Numbered from the stretch's first letter, positions 19,624-30,290 are shown. The stretch is 64,000 nt of DNA from Bacteroidetes bacterium MED-G20 (GCA_905182745.1 CAJJCR010000002.1:1-64000), one strand, 5' to 3'. Numbers and translations are program-made. The notes: generated from the letters alone by a model not told the origin.

Positions 19624-19754
19624 TAAAAGTTAAAGATATAACCTATTTAGTAATAAATTAACATCGAATCCGAAAATCTTTGTATTTTATCGAAAAATCA
19701 TTTCCTGCAAAAACAAATCCATTACAAATAAACCATATTTTAAATAATTATAAA

Positions 19755-21227
19755 ATGGAAAAATACATACTCTCTATAGATGCAGGTACAAGTAGTTCAA
19801 GAGCTTTAATAATTGATAAAAAAGGAAATATTAAAGGCATTTCTCAGTTTGAATTCCCACAAATATTTCCAGAGGAAGGTTGGGTAGAACATAATCCTAA
19901 TGAAATCTGGGAAACACAACTAAAAGCAATTAAAGAAGTTTTAAAAAAAACTAAAACAATTCCCGAAATGATACATTCTCTAGGTATAACTAACCAAAGA
20001 GAAACAACCGTAATTTGGAATAAAGAAACAGGAGAAGCTGTCTACAATGCTATTGTTTGGCAAGATAGAAGAACGGTGGAAATTTGTAATAATTTAAAAA
20101 AACAAAATCTAGAATCACTTTTTCAAAGTAAAACTGGTCTTTTGTTAGACCCCTATTTTTCAGGAACTAAAATTAAATGGATTTTTGAAAACAATCCATA
20201 TTTATATAAACTTGCTAAAAATAACCTATTGGCCTTTGGAACAATTGATTCTTGGTTGATATGGAAATTGACCAATGGCAAACAGCATGTTACTGATGTT
20301 ACCAATGCAAGTAGAACACTGATTTTTAATATTAAAGAACTAAAGTGGGATCAAGAATTAATTGATTTAATTGGAATTCCAAATAATATTTTACCAAAAG
20401 TTGTTTCTTGTTCAGAACATGTTGGCTATACTGAAAAAAATATTCTTGGAGCAGAAATTCCAATAACTGGGATAGCAGGTGACCAACAAGCGTCTTTATT
20501 TGGACAAATGTGCCTAGAAGAAGGGGATATTAAAAACACTTATGGGACAGGATGTTTTTGCATGATGAATACTGGAGAAAAAATTGTAAAATCAAAAAAC
20601 AGGCTCCTATCTACAATTGCCTATCAATTAAATAATAAAACTTATTACGCCATCGAAGGAAGTATTTTCACAGCTGGATCTCTTGTTCAATGGCTAAGAG
20701 ATCAACTTGGAATGATTTCCAATGCACCTGAAATTGAATCTTTAGCATCCACTGTAAAAGATAATGGAGGGGTTACTTTTATTCCTGCACTATCTGGTCT
20801 TGGTGCTCCCTACTGGAATCCTAAGGCCACTGGATCTATATTGGGGATAACAAGAGGAACTGAAAAAGGACATATTGCTAGGGCAGCTTTAGAGGGGATT
20901 GCAATAAGAACCTATGAAATAATACAAAACATGCAAAAGGATGCAAATACACAGTTTACCAGTCTTAAAGTAGATGGAGGGGCAAGCAATAATAATTTAT
21001 TAATGCAAATCCAATCCAATTTAATTGAAGCAAAAGTAATTAGGCCTGTGACCACAGAAACTACAGCTTTAGGTGTAGGATTTTTAGCTGGATTGGGTTC
21101 TGGATATTGGGAATCCATTGAAGATTTGAAAAATATATGGAAACACGATAGAGAATTTTTACCAGAAATTTCGAATAAAGAAAATATCTTAAGCAAATGG
21201 AAGGAAAGAATAAATATTTTATACTAA
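19755..21227 (+). CDS. glpK: glycerol kinase
   Basis: GlpK phosphorylates glycerol to sn-glycerol 3-phosphate. Start at 19755 (MEKYILSIDAGTSSSRALI) is chosen because it begins directly at the FGGY ATP-binding loop; upstream in-frame codons add an unrelated 25 residues. The protein has 490 residues, the usual length. Visible motifs are DAGTSSSRA, the GDQQASLFGQ phosphate-binding segment and LKVDGGASNNNLLMQ. It is followed after 9 bases by glpF, forming a glycerol uptake unit. A glycerol 3-phosphate dehydrogenase is not in the window. Confidence 0.97.
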   Translation: MEKYILSIDAGTSSSRALIIDKKGNIKGISQFEFPQIFPEEGWVEHNPNEIWETQLKAIKEVLKKTKTIPEMIHSLGITNQRETTVIWNKETGEAVYNAIVWQDRRTVEICNNLKKQNLESLFQSKTGLLLDPYFSGTKIKWIFENNPYLYKLAKNNLLAFGTIDSWLIWKLTNGKQHVTDVTNASRTLIFNIKELKWDQELIDLIGIPNNILPKVVSCSEHVGYTEKNILGAEIPITGIAGDQQASLFGQMCLEEGDIKNTYGTGCFCMMNTGEKIVKSKNRLLSTIAYQLNNKTYYAIEGSIFTAGSLVQWLRDQLGMISNAPEIESLASTVKDNGGVTFIPALSGLGAPYWNPKATGSILGITRGTEKGHIARAALEGIAIRTYEIIQNMQKDANTQFTSLKVDGGASNNNLLMQIQSNLIEAKVIRPVTTETTALGVGFLAGLGSGYWESIEDLKNIWKHDREFLPEISNKENILSKWKERINILY

Positions 21228-21236
21228 TTTTAAATA

Positions 21237-21980
21237 ATGGAAATACACCCATATTTATCTGAGGTTGTTGGCACTGCAATACTTTTACTACTTGGAAACG
21301 GTGTCGTTGCCAATGTTACATTAAAAAAAACCTATGGAAATGGACAAACTAAGTTGTTATTAATTGCTTTTGCATGGGGATTAGCTGTTTTTGTTGCTGC
21401 ATATATTACTTCAAAATCTAGTGGTGCACATTTAAATCCAGCTGTTACACTAGGATTGGCATTTGCAGGAAAATTTTCATGGACTTTTGTTCCTGGTTAT
21501 ATTTTAAGCCAAGTTTTAGGAGCTATGATTGGAAGTTGGTTGTGTTATATAATTTACATTGATCATTATAGAATTACCGAAGACGAAAACACAATTAGAG
21601 GAACATTTTGTACTGCACCAGCTATCAGAAATTTTAAAAACAATTTTTTTTCGGAAGTATTAGGCACATTTATATTGGTTTTTGGTGTTTTATTTATAGC
21701 CAACCCAAATATAGAATTAAACAATTCTCCAATTGACAACTTTGGAATAGGGTCTCTTGAAGCACTTCCTGTTGGACTTTTAGTAATAGTAATTGGTATG
21801 ACTTTAGGAGGAACAACAGGTTACGCAATAAATCCAGCTAGAGATTTTGGACCACGAATTGTTTATTATTTATTGCCGAGAAAAAATAAAAAGCCAGACT
21901 GGAACTACAGTTGGATACCTGTATTAGCACCGTTTACAGGCGGAGCTTTAGCAGGTCTGATTTATCTATTAATTTCTTAA
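21237..21980 (+). CDS. glpF: aquaglyceroporin, glycerol facilitator
   Basis: A 247-residue MIP-family channel with six membrane helices and both NPA boxes: HLNPAVTLGL in the first half and YAINPARDFGPR in the second (the Asp after NPAR is the glycerol-channel mark). Coupled to glpK, it should pass glycerol into the cell for phosphorylation. Its stop codon shares a TTAA tetranucleotide with the stop of the convergent hydrolase gene. Confidence 0.95.
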   Translation: MEIHPYLSEVVGTAILLLLGNGVVANVTLKKTYGNGQTKLLLIAFAWGLAVFVAAYITSKSSGAHLNPAVTLGLAFAGKFSWTFVPGYILSQVLGAMIGSWLCYIIYIDHYRITEDENTIRGTFCTAPAIRNFKNNFFSEVLGTFILVFGVLFIANPNIELNNSPIDNFGIGSLEALPVGLLVIVIGMTLGGTTGYAINPARDFGPRIVYYLLPRKNKKPDWNYSWIPVLAPFTGGALAGLIYLLIS

Positions 21981-22810
21981 TCTGTTTTTAAAAAATCTAT
22001 TGTCTTTAGAGATAACTCTTTCAAAGAATCTGGTAGATGTGTTTTAGTCCATGGATGTTTGGAACCAAAAGTATGGTTGGTTCTAATTTTAAAAATACTA
22101 GGATTGGCTGCCCATTTTACCATATCTAAAGCATATTGATTGGGGACAACTTGGTCTAATGAACCATAACAAGCTAAGAACTTACCACTATAATTCAATA
22201 AAGCAGTTTTAATAGAAAGCTTTGATTCATTTTCTATAAAATCGTTGTAAAACTGAATTGAAATAGGCATCTCTTGGTTGGTTCTTGAATTTGATATATA
22301 CCTTATTCCATTTTTCTTCCATTGATCTAATTCTTCATTTTTAGGAAACCTTTCTTTAAAATCGGCAACTCCTGCCCAAGAAACCAATTTATCAATTAAA
22401 GGATTATTTACAGTAGACAAACATGCTATTGCTCCACCTCGACTGTGTCCTACAATATAAATTTGTTCGTATTTACTATTGTAATTATTAAGAACAATAT
22501 AATCTATTACTCTTTGTACATCATTTAACTCTATAGAGTAATTATTTAAGCTAAAGGACTGTAAATCAGGAAAATTTAAAGGGTTATCTAAAGTGCCACC
22601 ATTGTGAGAGAAATTAAATTTTAAAAACTTAAAGCCGTTTTCAGCAAACAAGTTGGCTACTAAATTCCAAGACCCCCAATCTTTAAACCCCTTGAATCCA
22701 TGACAGAATATAACTAAATTCTTAGAATCTTTTTTGTAGGTTAGATCACCAATTATTGGTAAATCTTTATCATTATCACTATTTATTATAAAAGTTTCTT
22801 TTAAAAACAA
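21977..22810 (-). CDS. alpha/beta hydrolase, serine type
   Basis: A 277-residue alpha/beta hydrolase without signal peptide. The nucleophile elbow is GHSRGG, the acid is likely the Asp of YGSLDQVVP, and the His is in NHTFGSKHP. The FCHGFKGFKDW segment gives the oxyanion-hole strand. Related proteins are dienelactone- or esterase-like; the substrate cannot be named. It lies 8 bases after the cyclophilin gene in the minus-strand row that starts at valS. Confidence 0.85.
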   Translation of the reverse strand: MFLKETFIINSDNDKDLPIIGDLTYKKDSKNLVIFCHGFKGFKDWGSWNLVANLFAENGFKFLKFNFSHNGGTLDNPLNFPDLQSFSLNNYSIELNDVQRVIDYIVLNNYNSKYEQIYIVGHSRGGAIACLSTVNNPLIDKLVSWAGVADFKERFPKNEELDQWKKNGIRYISNSRTNQEMPISIQFYNDFIENESKLSIKTALLNYSGKFLACYGSLDQVVPNQYALDMVKWAANPSIFKIRTNHTFGSKHPWTKTHLPDSLKELSLKTIDFLKTD

Positions 22811-22818
22811 TTTTCTTC

Positions 22819-23250
22819 TTAAGAAACGGTAATAGTGTTGATCTTATCCCCTTCAATAATTAAATCAATCACCTCTAAACCTTCAACTACTTTACCAAAA
22901 CAGGTATGGTTTCTGTCAAGATGGGCTGTGTTGTTTCTACTGTGACAAATAAAAAATTGAGAACCTCCAGTATTTCTTCCAGCGTGAGCCATGGACAATA
23001 CTCCTTTATCATGGAATTGGTTTTCACCATCTAATTCACAATCTATACTGTAACCAGGACCACCAACACCAGTTCCCTCTGGACATCCGCCTTGAATAAC
23101 AAAATCTGGAATAACTCTATGGAAAGTAATTCCATTATAAAATTCTTTTTCAATTAAATCTATAAAATTCTTTACTGTTTTTGGAGCATCTTGTTCATAA
23201 AACTCAACAGTCATTTTCCCTTTTTCTGTATCAATAATAGCTTTTTTCAT
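22819..23250 (-). CDS. cyclophilin-type peptidyl-prolyl cis-trans isomerase
   Basis: A 143-residue single-domain cytoplasmic cyclophilin with no signal peptide. The core motifs are [29 protein letters not shown] and the [10 protein letters not shown] turn. The conserved Arg, Phe and Gln/Gly catalytic-site residues are present; the usual tryptophan that helps cyclosporin binding is replaced by His in HLDRNHT. It is the same transcript as ettA and the hydrolase. Confidence 0.94.
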   Translation of the reverse strand: MKKAIIDTEKGKMTVEFYEQDAPKTVKNFIDLIEKEFYNGITFHRVIPDFVIQGGCPEGTGVGGPGYSIDCELDGENQFHDKGVLSMAHAGRNTGGSQFFICHSRNNTAHLDRNHTCFGKVVEGLEVIDLIIEGDKINTITVS

Positions 23251-23257
23251 AATTTAT

Positions 23258-24946
23258 TTATCTAGTTAACTTTTTATATTTTATTCGTGTAGGTACTATA
23301 TCATTACCCAGTCTTTTCTTTCTGTTTTCTTCGTATTCTGAATAACCTCCTTCAAAATAATAGATACTTGAGTCTCCTTCAAACGCAAGAATATGGGTGC
23401 AAATTCTATCTAAAAACCACCTATCGTGAGAAATAACTACTGCACAGCCTGCAAAACTTTCAATTCCTTCTTCTAGAGCTCTCAAAGTATTTACATCAAT
23501 ATCATTAGTAGGTTCATCTAGTAAAAGTACGTTAGCTTCAGTTTTTAAGGTCATAGCGAGATGTAATCTATTCCTTTCACCTCCAGAAAGAACACCTACT
23601 TTTTTCTGCTGGTCAGATCCTGAAAAATTAAACTTAGAAACATAAGCTCTTGAATTAATAGTTTGTCCACCTATCTCTAGATTGTCATTTCCTTCGCTAA
23701 TTACATCATACACAGATTTATTTTCATCAATTGTTTTATGTCTTTGATCGACATATCCAATTTTAACTGTTTCTCCAACTTTAAACTCACCAGAGTCAGA
23801 ACTCTCTTCGTTCATAATCATTTTAAAGAGTGTTGTTTTACCCGCACCATTAGGGCCTATAATTCCAACAATACCAGCAGGAGGTAATTTAAAATTCAGA
23901 TTTTCATACAATAATTTGTTATCATATCCTTTGGAAACATTGATAGCTTCAATTACTTCTTTACCCAATCTTGGTCCATTAGGAATAGGTATTTCTATTT
24001 TAACCTCTTTTTCTTTTATAGACTGATTTAATAAATTTTCATAATTATTAAGTCTTGCTTTTCCTTTAGATTGTCTTCCTTTTTGGCCTTGTCTCACCCA
24101 CTGCAGTTCTCTATCTAATGCTTTTTTTCTTTTACTTTCTGTTTTTTCCTCTTGTGCTAATCTCTTAGATTTCTGTTCCAACCAAGAACTGTAATTACCT
24201 TTAAATGGAATACCCTCTCCTCTATCCAATTCTAAAATCCAACCTGCTACGTTATCTAAGAAATATCTATCGTGAGTAACTGCAATAACTGTTCCTTTGT
24301 AATTCTGAAGATGTAATTCTAACCAATGAACAGACTCTGCATCCAAATGGTTGGTTGGTTCATCTAAAAGAAGAATATCTGGTTGTTGAAGTAATAATCT
24401 GCACAATGCAACTCTTCTTCTTTCACCACCAGAGAGATTTTTAATAGAAGTTGATCCTTCAGGTGTTCTTAAAGCATCCATTGCCAGCTCTAGCTTTGAA
24501 TCTAAATCCCATGCTTCTAATTGGTCGATTTGCTCCTGAACTTTTCCCTGTAGTTTAATTAGTGCATTCATTTTATCAGAGTCATTCATGATTTCCTCAT
24601 CCATGAACTGGTTATTTATATCGTCGTATTGCTTTAATAAATCTACAGTCTCTTGTGCACCCTGCTGTACAATTTCCCTAACAGTCAAATTTTCATCCAA
24701 CTCTGGTTCTTGGGCTAAATATCCTACAGTATATCCTTCAGAAAAAACAACATCACCTTGGTAATTCTTATCTAGTCCTGCAATAATTTTCATTACGGTA
24801 GATTTACCTGCTCCATTTAATCCTAAAATTCCAATTTTTGCCCCATAAAAAAATGACAAATGAATATTCTTTAAAATTTGTTTTCCTTCTGGAGTTTGCT
24901 TACCAACACCAACCATAGAAAAAATTATCTTTTTATCGTCTGACAT
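23258..24946 (-). CDS. ettA: energy-dependent translational throttle protein EttA (ABC-F ATPase)
   Basis: EttA binds the ribosomal E site and gates entry to elongation according to ATP/ADP. The 562-residue protein carries two ABC domains: Walker A GLNGAGKST and GPNGAGKTT, signatures LSGGERRRVAL and LSGGERNRLHL, each with a D-loop DEPTNHLD / DEPTNDID. Between them lies the basic linker region (QGQKGRQSKGKARL). There are no membrane segments. It lies 18 bases downstream of the glycosyltransferase gene. Confidence 0.95.
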   Translation of the reverse strand: MSDDKKIIFSMVGVGKQTPEGKQILKNIHLSFFYGAKIGILGLNGAGKSTVMKIIAGLDKNYQGDVVFSEGYTVGYLAQEPELDENLTVREIVQQGAQETVDLLKQYDDINNQFMDEEIMNDSDKMNALIKLQGKVQEQIDQLEAWDLDSKLELAMDALRTPEGSTSIKNLSGGERRRVALCRLLLQQPDILLLDEPTNHLDAESVHWLELHLQNYKGTVIAVTHDRYFLDNVAGWILELDRGEGIPFKGNYSSWLEQKSKRLAQEEKTESKRKKALDRELQWVRQGQKGRQSKGKARLNNYENLLNQSIKEKEVKIEIPIPNGPRLGKEVIEAINVSKGYDNKLLYENLNFKLPPAGIVGIIGPNGAGKTTLFKMIMNEESSDSGEFKVGETVKIGYVDQRHKTIDENKSVYDVISEGNDNLEIGGQTINSRAYVSKFNFSGSDQQKKVGVLSGGERNRLHLAMTLKTEANVLLLDEPTNDIDVNTLRALEEGIESFAGCAVVISHDRWFLDRICTHILAFEGDSSIYYFEGGYSEYEENRKKRLGNDIVPTRIKYKKLTR

Positions 24947-24964
24947 ATTTTTTAATTTGTTTAT

Positions 24965-26089
24965 TTAATTGCAGTTTTCAATATATAAATCATTGAACAT
25001 TTTACCAACTTCTTCATTTGAATAATTCTTTATTGCATAAGACCTAATAATAGAAGAATTAAAGAAATTAGGATTTTCAACCATGAAGTTCATTTCATTT
25101 AAAAGTTGATCAATACTCCCAGCATCCACCAGTCTTCCTAATTCATTATTAAATAGTTCTGGGACACCTCCTACTTTTGTTGCAATGAATGGAGTTCCTG
25201 AAGAAATGGATTCTATTAAAACTAGAGGAAGATTCTCAATATTACTAAACAATACAAAAACATCTGCTTTTTGCATTTCATTAGCAATTTGATCGTGTGT
25301 TTTCTCAGATTCAACTACTACAGTATTCTTGGTTTTTAAAGTACTTAATTTTTTAATAATCCAATCTGTAGAACCATCTCCTATGATTTTTAATACCATA
25401 TTTTTGTGCTTTAATTTTTCAAAAGCATCTATTATTCCAGAAACATTTTTAATAGAATCATCTAGAGTGGAAACATGTAAAAAAGTGAAATTATTTTTAT
25501 CGATATCTAATTTTCCAATATGAAATTTATCGGTATCTACCACATTTGGAATAATTTGATATTTTGCTTGGTAATTGGCATTAATCATGCAATTTTTTAA
25601 TTGTTTAGAAACAGGAGAAATCACAGATGAAAATCTAAAGCCAATCTTAATGAGCTTCATTTCCAAAAAACTTAAATTATACTTTGCTAAATCCTGAAAA
25701 CCATGCCAATTTTCAGAAACAATATAGGGGATTTTATATCTCCATTTTAAATAAAGTGCCTGCCAAATACCTGGATGCATTATGTTCATGTGAACAATAT
25801 CAAATTTTAATTTGTTTTTCTCTTTAAGAAACTGAAATCCTTTAGTAAAAGCAATAAAATAATTTAGATATTTAAAAACACCTCTTTTAAAATAAACAAT
25901 AGTTGTTTTAAGTTCATGATCTTGGAAATACTTAATTTCATAATCTTTTACATTATCGTCTGCAACTATATATAGCACATTAATTGAGTTGTATTTTGAA
26001 GCAGCCAATGCATGGAATCTCACAAAATTTCCCAAAGTTGTATGAACTCTACTTGGGTACCATGATGAAAGAAACAATACATTTTTCAT
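24965..26089 (-). CDS. glycosyltransferase family 4 protein
   Basis: A 374-residue GT-B glycosyltransferase. The C-terminal domain carries the nucleotide-sugar motif: FSNIENLPLVLIESISSGTPF with the E-x7-E pattern, then GGVPEL. The N-terminal domain opens with LFLSSWYPSRVHTTLGNFV, typical for GT4 enzymes of surface polysaccharide or LPS synthesis. The acceptor is unknown. It sits between valS (15 bases upstream) and ettA. Confidence 0.9.
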   Translation of the reverse strand: MKNVLFLSSWYPSRVHTTLGNFVRFHALAASKYNSINVLYIVADDNVKDYEIKYFQDHELKTTIVYFKRGVFKYLNYFIAFTKGFQFLKEKNKLKFDIVHMNIMHPGIWQALYLKWRYKIPYIVSENWHGFQDLAKYNLSFLEMKLIKIGFRFSSVISPVSKQLKNCMINANYQAKYQIIPNVVDTDKFHIGKLDIDKNNFTFLHVSTLDDSIKNVSGIIDAFEKLKHKNMVLKIIGDGSTDWIIKKLSTLKTKNTVVVESEKTHDQIANEMQKADVFVLFSNIENLPLVLIESISSGTPFIATKVGGVPELFNNELGRLVDAGSIDQLLNEMNFMVENPNFFNSSIIRSYAIKNYSNEEVGKMFNDLYIENCN

Positions 26090-26104
26090 TATTGAAAATA
26101 ATTT

Positions 26105-28732
26105 TCAAGAGGATAAATTGACAATTCTCTCCTCTAAAATTTTAATTTGTTTTTCAGCATCATTTTTTTTCTTGATTTCCAAATCCACCACTTGTTTGGG
26201 AGCATTTTCGGAAAATCTAGAATTATTAAGTTTTTTCATAACACTTTCAAGAAAGCCTTTCTTTTTTTGAATTTCAATTTCGATTTTTGAAATCTCTGAT
26301 TTGGTATCAATTGAATCAGTAAAAGGGACAAAGAACTCATTGTTATTAACTACAAAAGAATAAGCTGCTGAAATTGATTCATTTGTAAAAACTAAACTTG
26401 ATAAATTACATATTTTCAATAGTAAAGAGTCAAATATATTGGACCAGTTGGTATTGACTTTAACATTTAGCTCTAAAAGAACCTTATTAGAAATATTTTT
26501 CTCTTTTCTTAAATTTCTAATCCCCATAACAATAGCTTGGAAGTTTTGAAATTCATTTAAAATTGTGGAATCCTCTTTATTTTCTTCTGGCCATTTCGCA
26601 TTAACAATATAAGTATTGTTTCTAGGTTTTAATTGTTGCCAAATTTCTTCAGCAATAAAGGGAGTAAATGGATGAACTATTTTAAGGATTTTTTCCAAAA
26701 CTAAAACTACTGAATCATAAGTCTTTCTATCAATTGGTTGCTGGTAAGCTGGTTTAATCATTTCAAGAAACCAAGAGCAATAGTCATCCCAAATAGTTTT
26801 GTAGGTCAACATGAGAGCTTCTGAAATTCTAAACTTATCGTAAGAGCTATTTATATTAACTATGTTTTGAGAAACTTTAGATTCAATCCATTTTAAAGCA
26901 ATTAATGAGGATTCTTCCTGTTCAATTTCATCAGAAATGGTCCAAGATTGAATTAATCTAAAAGAATTCCATAGTTTGTTGGTAAAGTTTCTTCCTTGCT
27001 CACAAAGGTTTCTGTCGAACAATAAATCATTTCCAGCTGGAGAAGAAAGAAGCATTCCTACTCTAACCCCATCTGCTCCATATTTTTTAATTAATTCTAA
27101 TGGATCTGGACTGTTTCCTAAAGATTTTGACATCTTTCTACCTAACTGGTCTCTTACAATCCCGGTAAAATATACATTCTTAAAAGGTGGCTTATCTACA
27201 TATTCATAACCAGATATAATCATTCTTGCAACCCAAAAAAACATAATTTCTGGGGCTGTAACTAAATCGTTTGTAGGATAGTAATAATCCAATTCTTTTT
27301 TATCATTTGAAAAACCATCAAATACAGCAATAGGCCATATCCAAGATGAAAACCATGTATCCATCACATCTTCATCCTGAACTAAATCGTCTAAATTGTA
27401 TTGTTTTTCTGATTGACTATTAAGTTTCTTTAAAGCTTCTTCTTTACTAGGAGCAACAATAAAATCTTCCTTTCCATCGCCATAAAAGAATGCTGGTATT
27501 TGATGTCCCCACCACAATTGTCGGGATATACACCAATCTCTTATATTCTCTACCCAATGACGGTAAGTATTTTTAAATTTTGAAGGGTGGAACTGAACTG
27601 TATCGTTCATCACGTTTTCTAATGCTGGAATACTTAATTTTTCCATAGAACAAAACCACTGAAGAGATAATCTTGGTTCAATAATAGCATCTGTTCTTTC
27701 TGAGAATCCAATCTTATTTATGTGATCTTCTATTCTAATTAAGTAACCAGAACTATCTAGCTCATCCGCTATAGACTTTCTCACATCAAACCTATCTTGA
27801 CCAACAAATAATTTCGCATTTTTATTTAAACATCCAGAGGAATCTAGAATATTTATCACTTCCAATTGATGTTTCTTACCCAATTCATAATCGTTAGGGT
27901 CATGGGCTGGAGTTATCTTAAGACAACCAGTACCAAATTCCATATCTACATAATCGTCAAAAATAATTGGTATACTTCTATTAACAAGAGGAACAATTGC
28001 TCGTTTGCCCTTAAGAGAGGTATATCTTTCATCTTTTGGGTTAATACAAATTGCAGTATCTCCAAGAATGGTCTCTGGCCTAGTGGTAGCAACATTCACC
28101 CATTCATCGTCTGAACCTTCAATTTTATACCTTATATAGTAAAGTTTTGAATTTACTTCCTTATAAAAAACTTCTTCATCGCTCAAAGCAGTTTTTGCTT
28201 GAGGATCCCAGTTAATCATTCTTTCTCCCCTATATATTAAACCCTTTTGGTGAAGATCACAAAAAACGTTTATTACACTTTTATAGTAATTGTCATTCAT
28301 TGTGAAATTGGTTCGTTTCCAATCACAAGAAGCACCAAGTTTTTTAAGTTGGCTGAGAATAACTCCGCCATGCTTATGGGTCCATTCCCAGGCATGTTCT
28401 AAAAACTCTTCCCGAGATAAATCTCCTTTTTTAATACCATCTGCCCTTAACTTTTGAACAACTTTAGCTTCAGTAGCAATAGATGCATGATCGGTCCCCG
28501 GAACCCAGCAAGCATTTTTACCAAACATTCTAGCTCTTCTTACCAAAACATCTTGAATGGTGTTATTAAGCATATGTCCCATATGTAATACGCCGGTAAC
28601 ATTGGGAGGAGGAATAACTACTGTATAAGATTCTCTATCGTCAGGTTCTGAATTAAACAGACCTTGATCTGTCCATATTTTATACCATTTGTCTTCTGAT
28701 TCTGAAGGATCGTATGTTTTTGAAATTGCCAT
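26105..28732 (-). CDS. valS: valyl-tRNA synthetase
   Basis: A class I synthetase of 875 residues, the usual length. The HIGH-equivalent HMGH is in PPPNVTGVLHMGHML near residue 45-60, the KMSKS loop is GRKMSKSLGN near 545, and a C-terminal coiled-coil tail (KIEIEIQKKKGFLESVMKKL) closes the protein. The CP1 editing domain with the TTRPETILGDTAI segment is present. It heads the minus-strand transcript that includes the glycosyltransferase, ettA, cyclophilin and hydrolase. Confidence 0.98.
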   Translation of the reverse strand: MAISKTYDPSESEDKWYKIWTDQGLFNSEPDDRESYTVVIPPPNVTGVLHMGHMLNNTIQDVLVRRARMFGKNACWVPGTDHASIATEAKVVQKLRADGIKKGDLSREEFLEHAWEWTHKHGGVILSQLKKLGASCDWKRTNFTMNDNYYKSVINVFCDLHQKGLIYRGERMINWDPQAKTALSDEEVFYKEVNSKLYYIRYKIEGSDDEWVNVATTRPETILGDTAICINPKDERYTSLKGKRAIVPLVNRSIPIIFDDYVDMEFGTGCLKITPAHDPNDYELGKKHQLEVINILDSSGCLNKNAKLFVGQDRFDVRKSIADELDSSGYLIRIEDHINKIGFSERTDAIIEPRLSLQWFCSMEKLSIPALENVMNDTVQFHPSKFKNTYRHWVENIRDWCISRQLWWGHQIPAFFYGDGKEDFIVAPSKEEALKKLNSQSEKQYNLDDLVQDEDVMDTWFSSWIWPIAVFDGFSNDKKELDYYYPTNDLVTAPEIMFFWVARMIISGYEYVDKPPFKNVYFTGIVRDQLGRKMSKSLGNSPDPLELIKKYGADGVRVGMLLSSPAGNDLLFDRNLCEQGRNFTNKLWNSFRLIQSWTISDEIEQEESSLIALKWIESKVSQNIVNINSSYDKFRISEALMLTYKTIWDDYCSWFLEMIKPAYQQPIDRKTYDSVVLVLEKILKIVHPFTPFIAEEIWQQLKPRNNTYIVNAKWPEENKEDSTILNEFQNFQAIVMGIRNLRKEKNISNKVLLELNVKVNTNWSNIFDSLLLKICNLSSLVFTNESISAAYSFVVNNNEFFVPFTDSIDTKSEISKIEIEIQKKKGFLESVMKKLNNSRFSENAPKQVVDLEIKKKNDAEKQIKILEERIVNLSS

Positions 28733-28749
28733 AATTCTTGTTACACTTA

Positions 28750-28757
28750 CAAAAGTA
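28750..28757 (-). promoter_or_regulatory. Bacteroidota -7 promoter element (TACTTTTG) for valS
   Basis: An exact TAnnTTTG on the minus strand lies 17 bases before the valS ATG. A TTG about 25 bases further up is a little too distant for a canonical -33 element. The 65-base gap between pabA and valS is consistent with a separate promoter. Confidence 0.45.
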
Positions 28758-28797
28758 ATTTTACATTCTTAAAATTGTGACACAATATTGCCTTTTT

Positions 28798-29358
28798 TTA
28801 GCTAATAATCCAATTTTGAAGAATTTGTTTTCCATAATCTGTCAATATACTTTCTGGATGGAACTGAATGCCGGATATTTTAAGATCTGAATGTCTAAAA
28901 GCCATTGCATAGTTCTCTAAATCTAAAGCAGTTACTTTTAGTTGTTTTGGAACATTTTTTATTACCCATGAATGGTAATGGCCAATATTTATTTTATTTG
29001 GAACATTTTTAAAAAGAAAATCGTGATTTAAAATCTCTAACTGGGTTTGAATACCATGTCTAACCTTTTTCAAATTATGAAGTTCAGCTCCAAAAAACTG
29101 TCCAATTGCTTGAAATCCTAGGCAAACTCCTAATATATTATTAGATAAATGGTATTTTTTAATAGAATAATTCAACTCTTTATTTTCAGAAGGTAATCCA
29201 GGACCAGGCGAAAGTAAGATTTTATGTTCATCTGAAATTAAGTCATGATTTATCTCATCGTTTCTAAAAATGGTAATTTCCTTACAATAAGGTTCTAAGT
29301 AATGAACTAGATTGTAGGTAAAAGAATCGTAATTATCTATGATTATTAATTTTATCAA
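28798..29358 (-). CDS. pabA: anthranilate/para-aminobenzoate synthase glutamine amidotransferase
   Basis: A 186-residue class I glutamine amidotransferase. The nucleophilic Cys is in GVCLGFQAIGQ, the His-Glu pair in GIQFHPESIL, and GPGLPS is the oxyanion loop. It supplies ammonia to PabB or TrpE, neither of which is in this window, so PabA and TrpG roles cannot be separated; one amphibolic subunit is possible. The PabC-like lyase at 13.9 kb would follow it in folate synthesis. It is divergent from the acyltransferase gene at 29434. Confidence 0.9.
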   Translation of the reverse strand: MIKLIIIDNYDSFTYNLVHYLEPYCKEITIFRNDEINHDLISDEHKILLSPGPGLPSENKELNYSIKKYHLSNNILGVCLGFQAIGQFFGAELHNLKKVRHGIQTQLEILNHDFLFKNVPNKINIGHYHSWVIKNVPKQLKVTALDLENYAMAFRHSDLKISGIQFHPESILTDYGKQILQNWIIS

Positions 29359-29433
29359 TATTTATTTATGTAAAAATTCTTTTGAAATTAGAAAGATAAT
29401 ATTCAATCTTGTATAACTTTTTAGAAAATTTCT

Positions 29434-30290
29434 ATGAATAATTTTCTTTACTACATAATAATAATTCCAATTTCTAATTTAAACAACTTTTTTTTATTCT
29501 TAGTTTCAGATGTTTTATATCTAATTGTTGGTAGATTATTAAAGTATAGAAAACCATTAATCACCAAAAATCTTAAAAATTCTTTTCCTAAAAAAAGTGA
29601 AAATGAAATAAAAAGTATTTTCAAAAAGAAAGTACAAATGACTTTATTTTCTTGTAGAGAGTTTAAAGGGGTTTACTATTTCAGAAAGGGGAATTAATAA
29701 AAAAATTAAACTAAAAAATATTTTTGTTATTAAACGAAATGGCAAAAAAGAAACAAAATATAATTCTAATTGGGGGACATTATAATAATTGGGAGATGAG
29801 TGCTCAAAAAATGCCTTTGGAATGTGAACATGAGCTTTTTGCTATTTATAAACCATTGAGAAATAAGTTTTTTGATAAAAAAATGAAAGATTCGAGAGGA
29901 AAATTTGGACTCAGAATGATTCCCATGAAAGAAACAAAGAATTATTTCCATACGGACAATGAAAAACCAAGAGCTATTATTTTTGGTTCTGATCAAAGTC
30001 CATCTAATCCCAAAAATGCACATTGGATAAAATTTCTAAATCAGGAAAGTGGGTTTTTATTTGGAGCAGAGAAATATGCTAAAGAATTTAACTGGCCCGT
30101 TGTTTATGTAAGTATTCAAAAAATAAAAAGAGGAACTTATGAAGTATCCTTTAAATTAATTACAGATCAACCAAACATTGAGCCTAAGGGAAAGATAATT
30201 AACGATTTTGCAAATCTTTTGGAAGCTGATATTAACCAAAATCCACCATTTTGGCTATGGACCCATAACCGATGGAAAAAAAGTAAATAG
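29434..30290 (+). CDS. LpxL/HtrB-type lysophospholipid (lipid A) acyltransferase, two frameshifts
   Basis: These inner-membrane enzymes add secondary acyl chains to lipid A. The N-terminal part (29434 on) has the membrane helix and the family segment SDVLYLIVGRLL...NLKNSFPKKS. Near 29638 the sense frame moves to frame 2, reading LVESLKGFTISERGINKK, and near 29718 to frame 3. The rest (29724-30290) contains the catalytic H-x4-E motif in GGHYNNWE and FGSDQSPSNP further on. Restored length would be about 285 residues, normal for Bacteroidota. Function as read is broken; flanking conservation suggests indel errors. Divergent from pabA. Confidence 0.88.

Noticed and set aside
19624..19754. PyrR-binding attenuator in front of pyrR
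   Set aside because: No convincing anti-terminator/terminator pair or conserved PyrR loop was visible in the 131 bases.
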